Assembly: GCA_024362935.1 (NCBI GenBank)
Contig: JANCRA010000028.1
Span: 8,056,476-8,120,475, forward strand
From: Setophaga petechia
Lineage: Eukaryota > Chordata > Aves > Passeriformes > Parulidae
Direction of reading: 5' to 3'
DNA: 64,000 nucleotides
Shown: positions 30,931-42,893 of the stretch, piece by piece
Position numbering within the stretch: the stretch's first letter is position 1
How the letters are laid out: the number at the start of each line of letters is the position of its first letter
Made by a program: the position numbers and the translations under genes
The notes under the pieces: model-generated
Database searches by the model: none
What the model saw: the letters and a program-made list of their open reading frames with translations, nothing else
What the model was told of the DNA's origin: nothing

Positions 30931-31107
30931 CTGATCTTCCAGTTGTTTTCCCTCTTGGCTTCCCATTTCCTTTCCCATGGCGTCTGGGACGGGTGCCACT
31001 GACACATATTTTCCACCCTTGAATGCCAGCAAAGGCTCTTCTTGTCCACAAAGGGCTTCCAGGAAATACTTCAGAACTGTGACCCTCTTGCAGTCGGCTG
31101 CAATAAC
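30931..31107 (-). CDS. SMG6: SMG6 exon before PIN linker
   Basis: A 177-nt exon between CACCCCGTAG (AG at 31109-31108) and GATCAG|GTACCG. It encodes 59 residues: VIAADCKRVTVLKYFLEALC, GQEEPLLAFKGGKYVSVAPV, PDAMGKEMGSQEGKQLEDQ. It is almost identical to the mammalian protein and forms the end of the EST1 DNA/RNA-binding-like region. Phase 0 on both sides; the upstream partner exon is 28.4 kb away. Confidence 0.97.
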
Positions 31108-34100
31108 CTACGGGGTGAGGACGAGGGGGTTGGGGAGAGGGAAAGGAAAACAAAGTCAGTGCAAAGGAGAGCAGATGAGTAACGACCAGGGGGAAATGTT
31201 GGGGATAGAAGGCCCAGTGGGATTCAGGCAGCACCACAGGGATGTGAGGGGTGCCCCTTTTCTAAACATGGCTGGAAGGGGTTTGCCTTGCTCTGTAGTC
31301 CCCAGGGAAAAGGAGGCAGGCAAAGTCAGAACATTCAGCACCGATCCTGTCCTGCTTCCTCTGAGCACTCCAGAGCTGCAGGACTCCCAGGGCACAGCCA
31401 GCCCCCTGCCCAGCCCTAGCAAATGGGGGAAAATCCTGCTGAACCATGAGAGATCAATGATGTGGCCTATCCCTCCACTTCCTTTTGGCTTCACTGCTGG
31501 ATTTCCCCCCTAAGAGCTGTGGAGGGATGCAGGTGTGAGAGTGAGAGGGTGGGGGCATTCGAGAAAACCTGAGCTCCATCTCACCTCCAGCCCGACCCCG
31601 TCCCACAGGCCCATCTCACAGACCAACTGGGGAGCCCTGTTGGGGAGGCTGGGACGGATCTGGCCTGAAGGAAACTCAATAGCTTGGGTAATTATCCAAT
31701 TTATGAGGCTCTCAAATGGAGTTTCCAGAGCCCGGGAGCCCGGTGCCTCCGCAGCCCTGTCCCACGCGGCACAGCCTCAGCCGGCACCTCTGCCACGCCT
31801 GGCCTTGGCTCAGCCTTGTCCCCGTGCAGCAGGGCTCTGCACCTGCACAGCCCTCCCCTGGTGCTTCCTGCTGACTGATGTCACCCCCAGGGAGCTGCAG
31901 ATTTATAGGGAGAAAGTCAGCAAACGAGATTAAAAGCGCTACACACTATGGACACAAAGTCTGTGCTGACGCCTGAGTTTCCCCTGCCCCCAAACCACCC
32001 TGGGTTTGCTGTGCTCATAGACCAGAGCAGTCTCAGACACCCCCATGCCAAAAAGGTCTCTGCAGGCCGCCAGCACTGGGATTCTGAAGCTGGGGAGAGG
32101 GCCGGGTGCCTCACAGCCAGACACACACCATGTGATGCCAGGCCAGGTGCTGGTGTGGAGGACATCACCCTGTCTCCGATGGTGCCTCGGTGAGCCAGGG
32201 CTGGCAGTGGCACTGGCCCTGCTGCACCAGGCTGCCGCGAGAGGAAACTTCTGCTCTTCCACAGCACTGCCAGTTTCCTCTCTGAGGCTAATTTTAACCA
32301 CTGTGTCTCTGCCGTGCGTGTCAAAAACCTAACCCTGCTCTGACCTCCAACCTTCCACCTCGGCTGCTGCCAGAGCGAGGCACCCTCATGCACCCACACC
32401 TGGGGCTGCCTCTGCTGGTAGGTGTCCCCCTGAAATCCTCCTGTCCCCCTGTACCTGCATGGCAGGAGAAGCCCTGTCATCCTCACAGAGGCAGCTGCTG
32501 CTGCAGGGAGGTGGTGTGAGCAGGGTGATCACAGGAATTAGTATTTTGAGGACCAAGAGATTCATAACCACTGATTCTGCAGCTATAAAATGTGAGGGGT
32601 ACTGAGGGGGGCAAAGGACAAGGTGACACCAGCTCAGCACCTCCAGGAGTTGCTGGGGACCCTCTTTCCCAGGACAGCCTTTTGCTGCTTGTGACATCCA
32701 GCCAGAAGCAATCCCTGCAAGTGTCACCACAGGAACATTCCCAAGCTCCTGGCTCTCCTTTAGGAACGATTGTGTGCAGGGAAAGTCCAAAGGAAAGAGA
32801 ACACGAGCGAAGTGGGAATGGCTGTCATGGGAAACATCACTCCTGAGAGTTCCTGAGAGCTCTGGGCTGCAGCTGAGGGAAGTGGTGGAAACCTCACCAC
32901 TGGCTTCACCCCCAGCTCCATGGGTTAATGCCAGAGACCCAGCCTGACTCACACGGGGTAACTTCTGCCCAGGGATTTTCCAGTCTGGGTATCTGCAGTT
33001 CTGTTGTGCCCAGGCTGCTGGGCAAGCAGAGTGCCCACCACCACCAGCCATGTGCCAGGAGATGCCAGAATGTGGCTAAGAACAGCAGGAGTGGGGAAAG
33101 GGATGCAGGAACTGCCTGTATAGGTAGGGAAGAGATGGGTGCCCCATCCTGACCCCATTCCTGAGGGATTTCTCAAGACACCTCTAGAAATAAAAGCCAC
33201 ATCCATGAGTTTCTCAGGAGGGGCTGAGTGCTGGCACAGCTGCAATGCAGCCATTGCTCCACAAAGGCTTAAACCTGAGCCTCTTGGATCAGGAATGATT
33301 GGACAAAACTCAGAAGTGCTCTCTTCACCCTTGGCTGGGGCTGGGGACAAGGGCAGGTGGGATCACTCCTTCCTCCCCTGAAGAAGAAACCAGTAGGAAA
33401 CACCAGATTTCCTGCCAAGCCAGCACAGCACATGCTTAAATCCAGCTCATCTGCTGGGGGGGAAAAGAGCCCAACCAAAAGGCCCATGACATAATGCCAC
33501 AGCAACTCGTCTCATGAACACATTTTTCCAGCCCACATGAATGAAAAACAGGGAAGGAGCAAATGCTCTGCACATCCCCGTCACGTGCAGCCCTGCCCGG
33601 GGAGGACGCGGCAGAGCCCTGGGCTGCCGGCAGCCAGGCTGGGAAAGAAGTGACCCGTGACTGGCACCCAGGGCTCTCTGAACGGCGGACAGGGACCTTG
33701 CGTGCCGCCCAGCAACCCGCCCGGGGCAAAACTTCCTGTTTCAGGGTGGAAATGTGAGTGGCAGCGCCGGGATCACCGCGGTGGTGCTCGCCCGGCACAG
33801 GTGGCAATGCCAGCGGGGCGCGGTGGGGACACCGGGAACTGTGCCCGACCTTCCCGAAGGAATGGCAGTGTGAAATGGCACGGCGGGGATGTTTCTGGTG
33901 ATGTGGCAGCACACACCTCAGCCCCAGAGGGGAATAGAGCCCTTCCCCCTCTGTGCAGAGCGACAGCAGGAACCGAAAGCCTGGCTCCGAGTCACTGCTG
34001 GGTATGAAAATAGGCCTGACACGAACGCAGCCGCTCTCAAAGGAAAACCGAAAACGAGAATTGCTGAAGTGGTCTGGTGCCCCCGTCCATGACCCGGGCT

Positions 34101-36332
34101 CAGTTCCCCAGAGCCAGCCCAGAGCCCCTCGCCACCGCGGTGCCTCTCGGGGACACGTGGCTGCGGGCCAGGCGTGGGACTGAGGCGGCTTTGGCTGCAG
34201 CAGCCGCGATTGCCATCGGGGCTGGAGGGGACACGTTCCCAATCTCCTGCTCCATCAGACACGCTCACCACCAGCTCCAGCACCAGCCACCCACTGGGGG
34301 CTGGCGGCTGCTTGGCCACGCTGCCGAGGCTCATTAGCCGACTGCTAATTCATGGGTCACACATTAACATACTGATCATTGAGTAAGACACAGCGGGACA
34401 CGCATTAACACACACTAACTGCCTGTTGAGACCCACAGGGCTGCAGCATTAACTGTACCAGCTGTTGTGTTTTCAAAGCCACTCTGCAGTGCCAGTGCCA
34501 CCAGGACCTCATGAGTGTCACCTCCTGCCAGCAGTCAGTGAGGTTCCCCAGTCTAACCAGGGCATCCCAAATCTAATGAAGCTGATCCCCTCTATGGTCT
34601 CAGCTGCATTTCCCCCCACTGATAAAACAGGCAGAAGGGAAAGAGCATAGGACTCCCACACCACAGCACCACATGTCCTCCAGAAGATTTAAGGGGAGGG
34701 AAGGGCTTGCTCTGTGAGCTGCTCTGTGCCTGAGGGGACACCTGCACCTGGCGCTGGTGACACCACCAGAAACCAGCCCCGGCTCTCGCTTTGGGTCAGA
34801 GCAGCCTCTGCCCCCGGGCCGGCCCCGCTGCTCCGCACGCCGCTCTCCCTCCCGCAGCTCCCAAAATCCCTGTCACACCCTCCGCCGCCTTCAATCAACT
34901 TTTACAACTTGTTAATTTTACACAGCGTCCTAAAGAGCAAACAACTGGGAGGCAGGAATGCAGATTCCTTCAGCTAAGTCCAAAGAGCCTCCGGCAGCCC
35001 AGCCAGCTGGCCAGGGGAGCCCTGCTCAGCCGCGGGGACCTGCCACATCCCGGGGGGACACGGTCCCCGCTGCTGCTGGAGATGTGTGCAGGGATCCTGG
35101 CTGCTTCTGCCTCGGCAAAACCTGCGGCTCCACGAGGAAACAGGAGGCAGCAGCTCTGGAGAAGTGATTGCTCAGAGGACGGGCTGCCATTGCCGGCTCT
35201 GCATTCCTGTGTGAGAGGGGGAGACACCAGCACATCCTGACAGCTGGATTCAGAAGGGGAAAAGGACATGAGAAGTTTGAGTCATAGCATGGAGAGATCC
35301 CATCCCAGATTGGGAGATGGGAACGGGATAGGACAGGGACTCAGAGCCAAGCTCCAGCACGATCCAGAGTGGGGATAATACTGTTTTTGCCACATCATTT
35401 TAAATATGTCTTAGCTGAAGTAGCTGAACGATGCTGAGACCAAGTGAGCCCCAAACAATCTAAACCACGCAGGGACTGCCCTGCCCAGCTGAAACGTTTG
35501 CACTGACCCTGCAAAACATCCAGGCAGGCCATGGCTCAGTGCCTCCCTGTGCCCTGGGCTGCCTCCTCCCATCCCTGGAGAGCCAGCTCGGAGGAGGAGC
35601 ACAAAGGAAAGCGCCTGCCTCCTTTGGTCTCATCCCTTCTGGGTTTTAATCTCACAGGTTTGCACAGAAGCTGGGCTGGGTTCAACCCTGGGCTCATCAC
35701 AGCCCAACTCCCCTGGGCTCGTTCCCCACCCAAGGAGCCCCTTGCTCTGCCCAGCCCCAAACACAGCTTGGAGGGGCTTGGTCCCTGGGCAGGGAGGCCC
35801 AAGGAGTCCAAACCAGCTGGGCAGAGGCACTCACAGCTGGGTGTAACCCTGGTTTCGGCAGCTGAGAGCTGCCTGCAGGCTCAGGTCTCTCAGAGAAACT
35901 TTTAATTTCAACTAACCCCATAGGCAGGCTCGGGGGACGTGGTTGCAGAGAGCAACTGTGGCTGCAGCAGGGACCAAACCAAGGCACCTCTGGCTTGGAT
36001 GGATCTCACTGCTGCATCCTGTGCACCAAGCAGAGAGCACATCTGGGGAAAGGATCTGCCACATCCATGCCAGATGCTCCATCACAGAGAGGAGCATGAG
36101 AAAACACCCAAGGAAGACAGAGAAACCCAGAAGAACCATTCCAGTTGCTCTTCCCCGTGGCCACAGCTGGAGAACCACTCTCCAAAGAGAGAGTGTGGCC
36201 ATGTCTCATCCCAAACTCTCTCCCAGCATGCTGAGCCTCTCTCAGGCACAGCTCCAGCCTCTGCACTGGGGCACACACAGTCTCAGACGAGTCATCACAG
36301 CAGATGTGCTCTGGCCTGGCAAACACCTCCGT

Positions 36333-36389
36333 CTTTCCAGCTTTAAAGGCCACACAGCTCAGCCAGGACTGGCCTTTAAAGCTGGAAAG
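36333..36389. repeat. Perfect 19-bp inverted repeat, 19-bp loop
   Basis: CTTTCCAGCTTTAAAGGCC (36333-36351) is exactly repeated in inverted form at 36371-36389, with a 19-bp spacer. The resulting hairpin, about 57 nt overall, lies deep inside the large SMG6 intron. No known microRNA is recognised, and the element shows no target-site duplication obvious by eye. Confidence 0.95.
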
Positions 36390-39300
36390 CAGCATGGAAA
36401 GGGAGCCAGCTGCCCACCATCCCCAGGGCTTGCTGGGCTTGCCTCATCCACTGCAGTGATGCAGAGAATACACATGGGTGACATAAAGGTGCAAAGTGAT
36501 GGATCTGAGCTGAGTCACCCAGTTTTTGGGGTCAGAGACCAGAAGAAGCCCTGAGTAGCCTGCACAGATTCATGCCAAGGTTCTGGTACCTGTCACTGCT
36601 GGCAGCTGTAGGACATCAGGGTGTAAGACAGAGGGGAAGCTGTGAGCAGCTCTGGGGCTTGGAGCCAAAATACCTCTGAGGGTCCTGCAGGAACCTTCAG
36701 TTAATTTTGTGGAGGAGTCACACCAAAGCCAAAGCAGATGTTCCAGATGAAAAGGCATCCTCCAGATCCACCTAAAGTTCCTGTGCCCAGGATGGCCTGG
36801 AGAGCTGACACAGCCCAGCCCAGGACCAATTCCTTCCCTGGAGCTACACAGCCTGGAGAGGAAAGTTCCTGCTGGATTCCAAACCAAGCTCTTGGCTTCC
36901 ACTGATGCTTGGAAAGACTTGCCCTAATGTCTTACTCACCTGTTAAATGTGCTAAAGAACTTCATTGTCAGATCCAGGGAGCAGCAGCATTTGCAGCACG
37001 GAGCAGTTGGCTCCAGGCTGCATCTGACACCTCGTAGGCAGGAGGTGGCTCTTCAGCTTGTTTGATTTTACCCCCACCAGAGCAGTCCCTGAGAAGATGA
37101 TGGGATACAGGAAGCTTCCAGTGAGTAATGGGGATGTTTCATCTGGTTTGTGAGCGTCTGATTCTCCTCGTGTCCTCAGGCATGGGTGCCAACAGCTCAG
37201 CAGAGGCTGTGGGCTCCTCCAAAGAGCAAAATGGTGCCTCCAGTAAGACACTGCAAGAATTTTTGCAGAAATTTTCACTGGAGAAAGAATTTGCTTCCAC
37301 CCACCATGACCACATGTGCTGAACCCCACAGCAGTGACATACCCAGAGCACTTCTGCTCTTCAAGGTGAAGTCTTGAGCACAGGACCACACATTTACATT
37401 GTCTGTCATGTGAACGAGAGGCTGAAAAATCACAGCTGTGAGAGAGACAGATGACTCCTGGAGAAACAGTGACTCACACACAGGGACTCCCTGCTACAGC
37501 CACCTCAGTGCCTTCCTGTCTCCCAGCATATCCCCAAACTTCCCAAGGAAAGAAAGAGAAAAAGTCAGGCCATGAGTAAAGCCAAGTCCAAAGGAGCCCT
37601 TTCCCTTGCAAATCCTGCTGGAACACAAACCAGGGAAGACAAATCCCTGAAATCCTGCCCCTAACCCGTGGTCCCAGGCTGGGGAAGCAGGAAGGCAAGC
37701 TCCTTATCCTCAGCAAAGCCAACATGGCATCACTGACAGCTCTCCCAGGGCACGGGCTGCTCTCCCTGCTGCAGGAGCCTCCGGCCTTTTCCTTTTCGGG
37801 GACTGGGGGAATTTATTTCCTCTGCCATTTCGGAGGATGCCTGCCTTGCCAGAGATTGTTTTGCAGAGTTCAGACAGATAAGAAAGTGGTTAGCAGGCTC
37901 TTCGGTGGAGGAAGGGAGGATTGCTTAGTAAGGGAAAGGCGACAGCTCTGCTCTCAGCAGCCGCACGCTGCCCTTCCTCTGAGGCCACCATCAGAGGACA
38001 CTGGCGTTGGGGACAAGGCAGGGCCACCCCCACACCTCTCCACCCTGGGGTTTTTTTTGGGTACATCTGCTTGTGGGGCCACGCTGGTGACCAGAGACTG
38101 TGTTGCTGTGCCAGGACTGGGATCTGTCTCTCCTGGAATTTGGGAAATGCAGCTGATGAATGTTCAATCCAACATCTCGATTGCAAATCTCAGGGAGCTC
38201 TTGCGACAGTGCCCTGAGACAGAGCTCCTTCTGCAGGATATGCGGAGGGGGAAAAAAAGGGGCAGGAGCCCAGTGCAGGCTGCCCCGTGCTGTGGGGACA
38301 CTGCTGTGGTTATCTGGCACCCTCCCTGTTCCGGAATGTGTCTCTGGAGCTGGCCCTGCTGGGGGCTCACAAGGAGGAAACCCTGAAGATTCACCAGCAG
38401 CACAAACTCTTACCCAAGGATTGCCCATGGAGACAATGAGAAACGGCCCCAGGATTTCACCCACTGAGTAGCTCAGAGATTCCTGTCCCACAGGACAAAG
38501 CAGCAGTGTCACAGAGTGCTGTGACAGTGGGAAGTTGGGTGGTGGAAGGAAAAGCATGACAGCACAGGAACGGGGAAGCAGGGCTGGCAATCTACAAAAT
38601 AAAAATAGCATTAAAAAAGGTGCAAACCAGAGCTCACCCTGACAGCCTCCACCTGCCCAATCCACCTCTTGCCCTTCCTGTGTCACCTCTGCTTCAGGCA
38701 GAGAAGCAAGAGCTGGAATATTCTGCCTGGTCCTGGCAGAGCTGGCTGGGAAGCCATTTCTGTGAGTTTACACAGCTTATACGTTCTCCATGCAGTTCCT
38801 GGCTGCCTTCCATTGCAGATGAGAGTTTTATGTCGAATTTTAAGTTTGACCACAAATATTTAAACTTCCTTGGACCACAAATGCTGTATCTTCTTTGTGG
38901 TTTAGTTGGCACCAAATGAGTATTTACAGATCCCTATATGTCTGTCTGTCATTTAAATATCTCACGGAGGTGCCAAAGGCTTCCAAAGCAGAGGGGCTCC
39001 TCCAGCAGACCCCGATTTCTCCCTCCCTCCCCTTCCTTACCCAGCACAGGCGAGGGAGAGGTGCAAGCACTGGCCAAGCCCTTGCAGAGGGCACAGCTGC
39101 TCTGGCCTGAGCATTTCATACTTGCACTCTATTAAGTTTTCTTTCCAGAGAATGTCATCTGAGATCCCACCGTAACTTCCACAGTTCCCTGCCCTGGTGG
39201 ATACTTGAACTGGGATGAAAGCGTTTGGAATTTTCTCCTCTTCTTTTAGGAAACTGAGTCTACAGGAGACTGTTTTAATGAGAACCACTAAAACCTCCTA

Positions 39301-40238
39301 AAGCAGCAAAGCTCCCACCTGGCCACTGCTCGCAGCCTCCCCAGAGGTTTTTCACTTCCTCAAACACCAGCAATTCTCAGCGGGTGATAATCCCAACCTG
39401 TTGAACTGGGACCCCTCTCTAGGTAAACTGGTCAGAGTGGTTAGTGCCAGTGGCACAACGGTATTGAATTCAGGCAGGGCTGTTTGGCCAGGAAAATTCA
39501 GCCAAATAAATACCACAAAAGATCCCTCCTAAGCATCCAGTGCCAAAGGAATTTGGTGTTGCTCTTTCGTGGAGCTGGATGTGGAGCAGAGAGCTGAGGG
39601 TCCTTGAGCTGACACCCAGCAACAGCCCAAAATCTGAGTTAAAGTGCACGCACTGGCTTGAGTCAAGGTGTGTGTGTGTGTATTTCACTTCCTTCAGACT
39701 TTTCAGTGTAGGACACAAACTGGATGCTTATCACACCAGTTTTAGGGAAGCTTTAGAACAGAGAGATGCTGCTCCTGCAGTTCTGCTTTTCCCATCCCAG
39801 GGATCCACAGCACCGTCCAGCTGTGGCAGCACTCGGGGAGCTCTCCCACAACTCCCACCACCCCTGGGGGGACACAAAACAACAGTGTGCCCAGGGCAAA
39901 AGCTCCAGTGATGGCTGCCCACATCAGAGGAAACAGATACCTGAGTCAGAGCCATGGGATGAGAAACCTCTGCTCCACAAACCAGAAGCCAGACAGAGCA
40001 ACGTCAGTGCCGAGCTGCCCTGGTGCTGCTCACACGCCTCACCAGCCCTGGATGCTGGTGGGAAGCTCAGGGCACTCAGCTTTGGAAGGGGAAGGAGAAG
40101 CAGCTTTGTTTTGAACTAACAAAGCCCTGGTGAAAGGGCAGCTCATGGGGCTGCCATGTGCAGGGAGGAGCTCCTCCGACTGCTCTGTCGGGGCCAGCGT
40201 TGAGTTCCCTTGAAAACAGAGGGTGGGGATAGAACAGG

Positions 40239-40320
40239 CAGTGGAATAACACCAGAAAAATGCCACCATGGCTGGCAGGCAATGGAATAACACCAGAAAA
40301 ATGCCACCACAGCTTGGCTG
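40239..40320. repeat. Two tandem copies of a 41-bp unit
   Basis: GTGGAATAACACCAGAAAAA / AATGGAATAACACCAGAAAA blocks start 41 bp apart and are followed by TGCCACCA(T/C)(G/A)GC. The copies differ at a few positions, mostly near the end of the second. Confidence 0.9.
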
Positions 40321-41947
40321 GCTGCGACACCACAGCCCCAGAGATATTACCAACACTGGCATTTCCCCCCTGCCGCAAGAACCGCGCTGGCAGCACGCTC
40401 CGGGCCGGGGCAGGGCGGGAAGAGGCTCACACCATTTCCAGCAGCCACTTCAGGGAGGGACAAACGCTCTGTTTTGCTTTACAGTGAAATGCTGCCACTT
40501 AGGGGACTCCCGATGACGTTCTTGTGCCTGAGAGCCCATGTCCTCTTCCAGGAGGGGCTGCTCCAAGCAGGACATGCTCCCTTAGCCTAGCAGAGAGGTG
40601 ATTTTCAGCACTGGCCGTGAGCTCTGGCCCACGCAGATCCTGCTCTGCTTTAAGGAAGCAGCAAGCACAGCTCTGCTACTTATACCCAATACTCAGCTTT
40701 TCTGGCAAATGATTAATGGCCTGAGTCTTGCAGTTGCTCGCTTCCAGCTGGGCCAAGAACTGCAAACACACCTAAGGAAGGGAAGGGAAGGAGGAATTGG
40801 AACGTTGGCTCGGTGGGGAAAGGAAAGCTATTCGCTGTGTCTTTGTTTTCAGGAGAGCTACTCCTCTCGGGAGTGGGATGCTGAGTGCAGAGCAGGGCCC
40901 CTGCCCCGAAACGGAGGAGCTGAAGCAGAACAATAGGGTGGGGACTCTGGATGGGCCCTGACAAGTGGGGTGGGCTGGAGCAGGGGCACCAATCCATACT
41001 TTTGACTTCATTCACACTTACAGCTGCATTAGAGACATTTCCTGAAAGCACAGTAGGAAGAGAGGGGTATTCACTCACTCCACCCTCCATCTAACACCGT
41101 CCTCGCGATCCAGCCGTGCACCCAGAGCCAATTCTGGCCTCTGGCAGAGCTGCAGGCCAGACATTACAAGTGCTGGTGTGAGCAGCACAGGTCCCCACCC
41201 GATGAGCAGTGAGCAGACTTGGAGCACAAAGGAGGGGTGCAGCAGCCAGCAAAAAATAAAATAAAAAATCAACGCAGGGAAACACAGAGCATTGTCCAAG
41301 GTGAAGAAGAAGGTGTCAAGAGTGGGATCTGAGTGTTTGGCCTTAGGACAAGGAACAGTGCAGCCCCTTGGTGGCATCAGATGAAAGGAGGCAGGTTGTC
41401 CTGCAAAGGAGGGCAGTGACAGCCACGCTGCACAGGGGGCTTGGGGCAGGAGCTGAGCCAGAGGGGAGAGCACATGGCTGTGTCCCCAGCATGTCATCTC
41501 CTGGCTGTGACACTAGCTGCAGCGGGAGCAGGGGACTGGGAATGGCATGGGGATGAGCCTTGTGCCATAAGCTGCAGCAGGAGCAGGGGATGAGCCCTGT
41601 GTCTGACTCACCCAGCCCAGGAGCCTGCGCAGCCCCGGCATCGGCAGCCTGCATGTGCAGCCTGAAAAACAACTTTTTTTTCCCCCTCTTTTCTAAAAAA
41701 CAAAAAAGCCAGACGCCCTCTTGCAGATCTGGAGTTACTCAGGCTGACTCACAGCAAGGCTCTCCTGGCTCTGCTGGCAGTGCCTGCATGTACCTGGAGT
41801 GGGCTGAGCAGGCTGTGCTGGTGGTACCCACGGTGTCACACACCTGGAGCTGTGGCACTTCCCTGACTGCTGTGACAACAGCCTGCTGCAGCCAAGCCAA
41901 TTATTTTCAGTTTCAAACTTCAACCATTTTTGGTGAATCCCCGAATG

Positions 41948-42001
41948 AAAAAAAAAAAAAAAAACCCAAATAAATGAAGACTATAATTTTTTTTTTTTTT
42001 T
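41948..42001. repeat. A17 and T15 tracts in inverted arrangement
   Basis: A run of 17 A (41948-41964) and a run of 15 T (41987-42001) are separated by 22 bp. They could be tails of old retroposed sequences in opposite directions, but no body sequence is recognisable. Confidence 0.85.
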
Positions 42002-42691
42002 GTAAATGGGAAAAGTATTTCTTTCATTCTCCCATAATACAGATCCAGCAAACAGGAAAAACATGAACCCAAACCAAAGCTCAGACATCACATCTGGGGA
42101 GAGACCAAGCATGGAAAATTTTAATCCAAAGGTTAATGTTTGGGAAGCTCCGAGTGTGTGAAAAGAGGGGTTAGATGGGTGCTGCTCCGCGGCTCGAACA
42201 GTTATTGCCGCCAAGTGGCGGCTTTCAAACGGTGCCTGCCTGCCCCAGCCCAGGCACTCGGGGTCAGGAGCTAAAATAGAAAACAACTGAAATCACTGGA
42301 AGCAAACAAACACTCAGATCAGATGCTGGAAAAGCCAAGCGAGGAAGGAGCCAGCAGCAAGAAATGCAACTCGAGCCCTGTGACTGGGAACGGCCTCCTG
42401 ACTCGCCCGGGGTGAATCGCACCAAGCCACATGCTGCTGGTGGCCCTTGTGACCCTCTGCTGCTCCCCCACCCCTCCTGTGCCACCTCCAAGGTCACTCA
42501 ACAGCCCTGTGACACCCCTGTCCCAGCTGTCACCTCCATCTCCTTTGCTCTCTACTCTGCAGGGTGACACTCTAGTCGTTGTCACACCTTGGGGCTTTTT
42601 CCACCCCACACTTTTCTCACCAGAACCATCATTTCCTGCCCAAGGACAGAGCACCCAACTCTTCCCCTTCCCCCTTCACCCCACTCAACCA

Positions 42692-42893
42692 GAAACACCT
42701 CCCTGTACCTGGCCAGAGCAGCATCTCTGTTACTCCTGCTCATTCCACCCTTGCATTCTGAGCTGCTGGGCTCCTGAACCCCCAATCCTGCAGAAACACC
42801 TCCCTGTACCTGCCCAGAGCAGCATCTCTGCCACTCCTGCTCACTCCACCCTTGCATTCTGAGCTGCTGAGCTCCTGCATCCCCAATCCTGCA
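42692..42893. repeat. Two tandem copies of a 101-bp unit
   Basis: The unit beginning GAAACACCTCCCTGTACCTG and ending CCCAATCCTGCA is repeated head to tail (42692-42792 and 42793-42893) with only about half a dozen differences. This indicates a fairly recent local duplication in the SMG6 intron. Confidence 0.95.
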
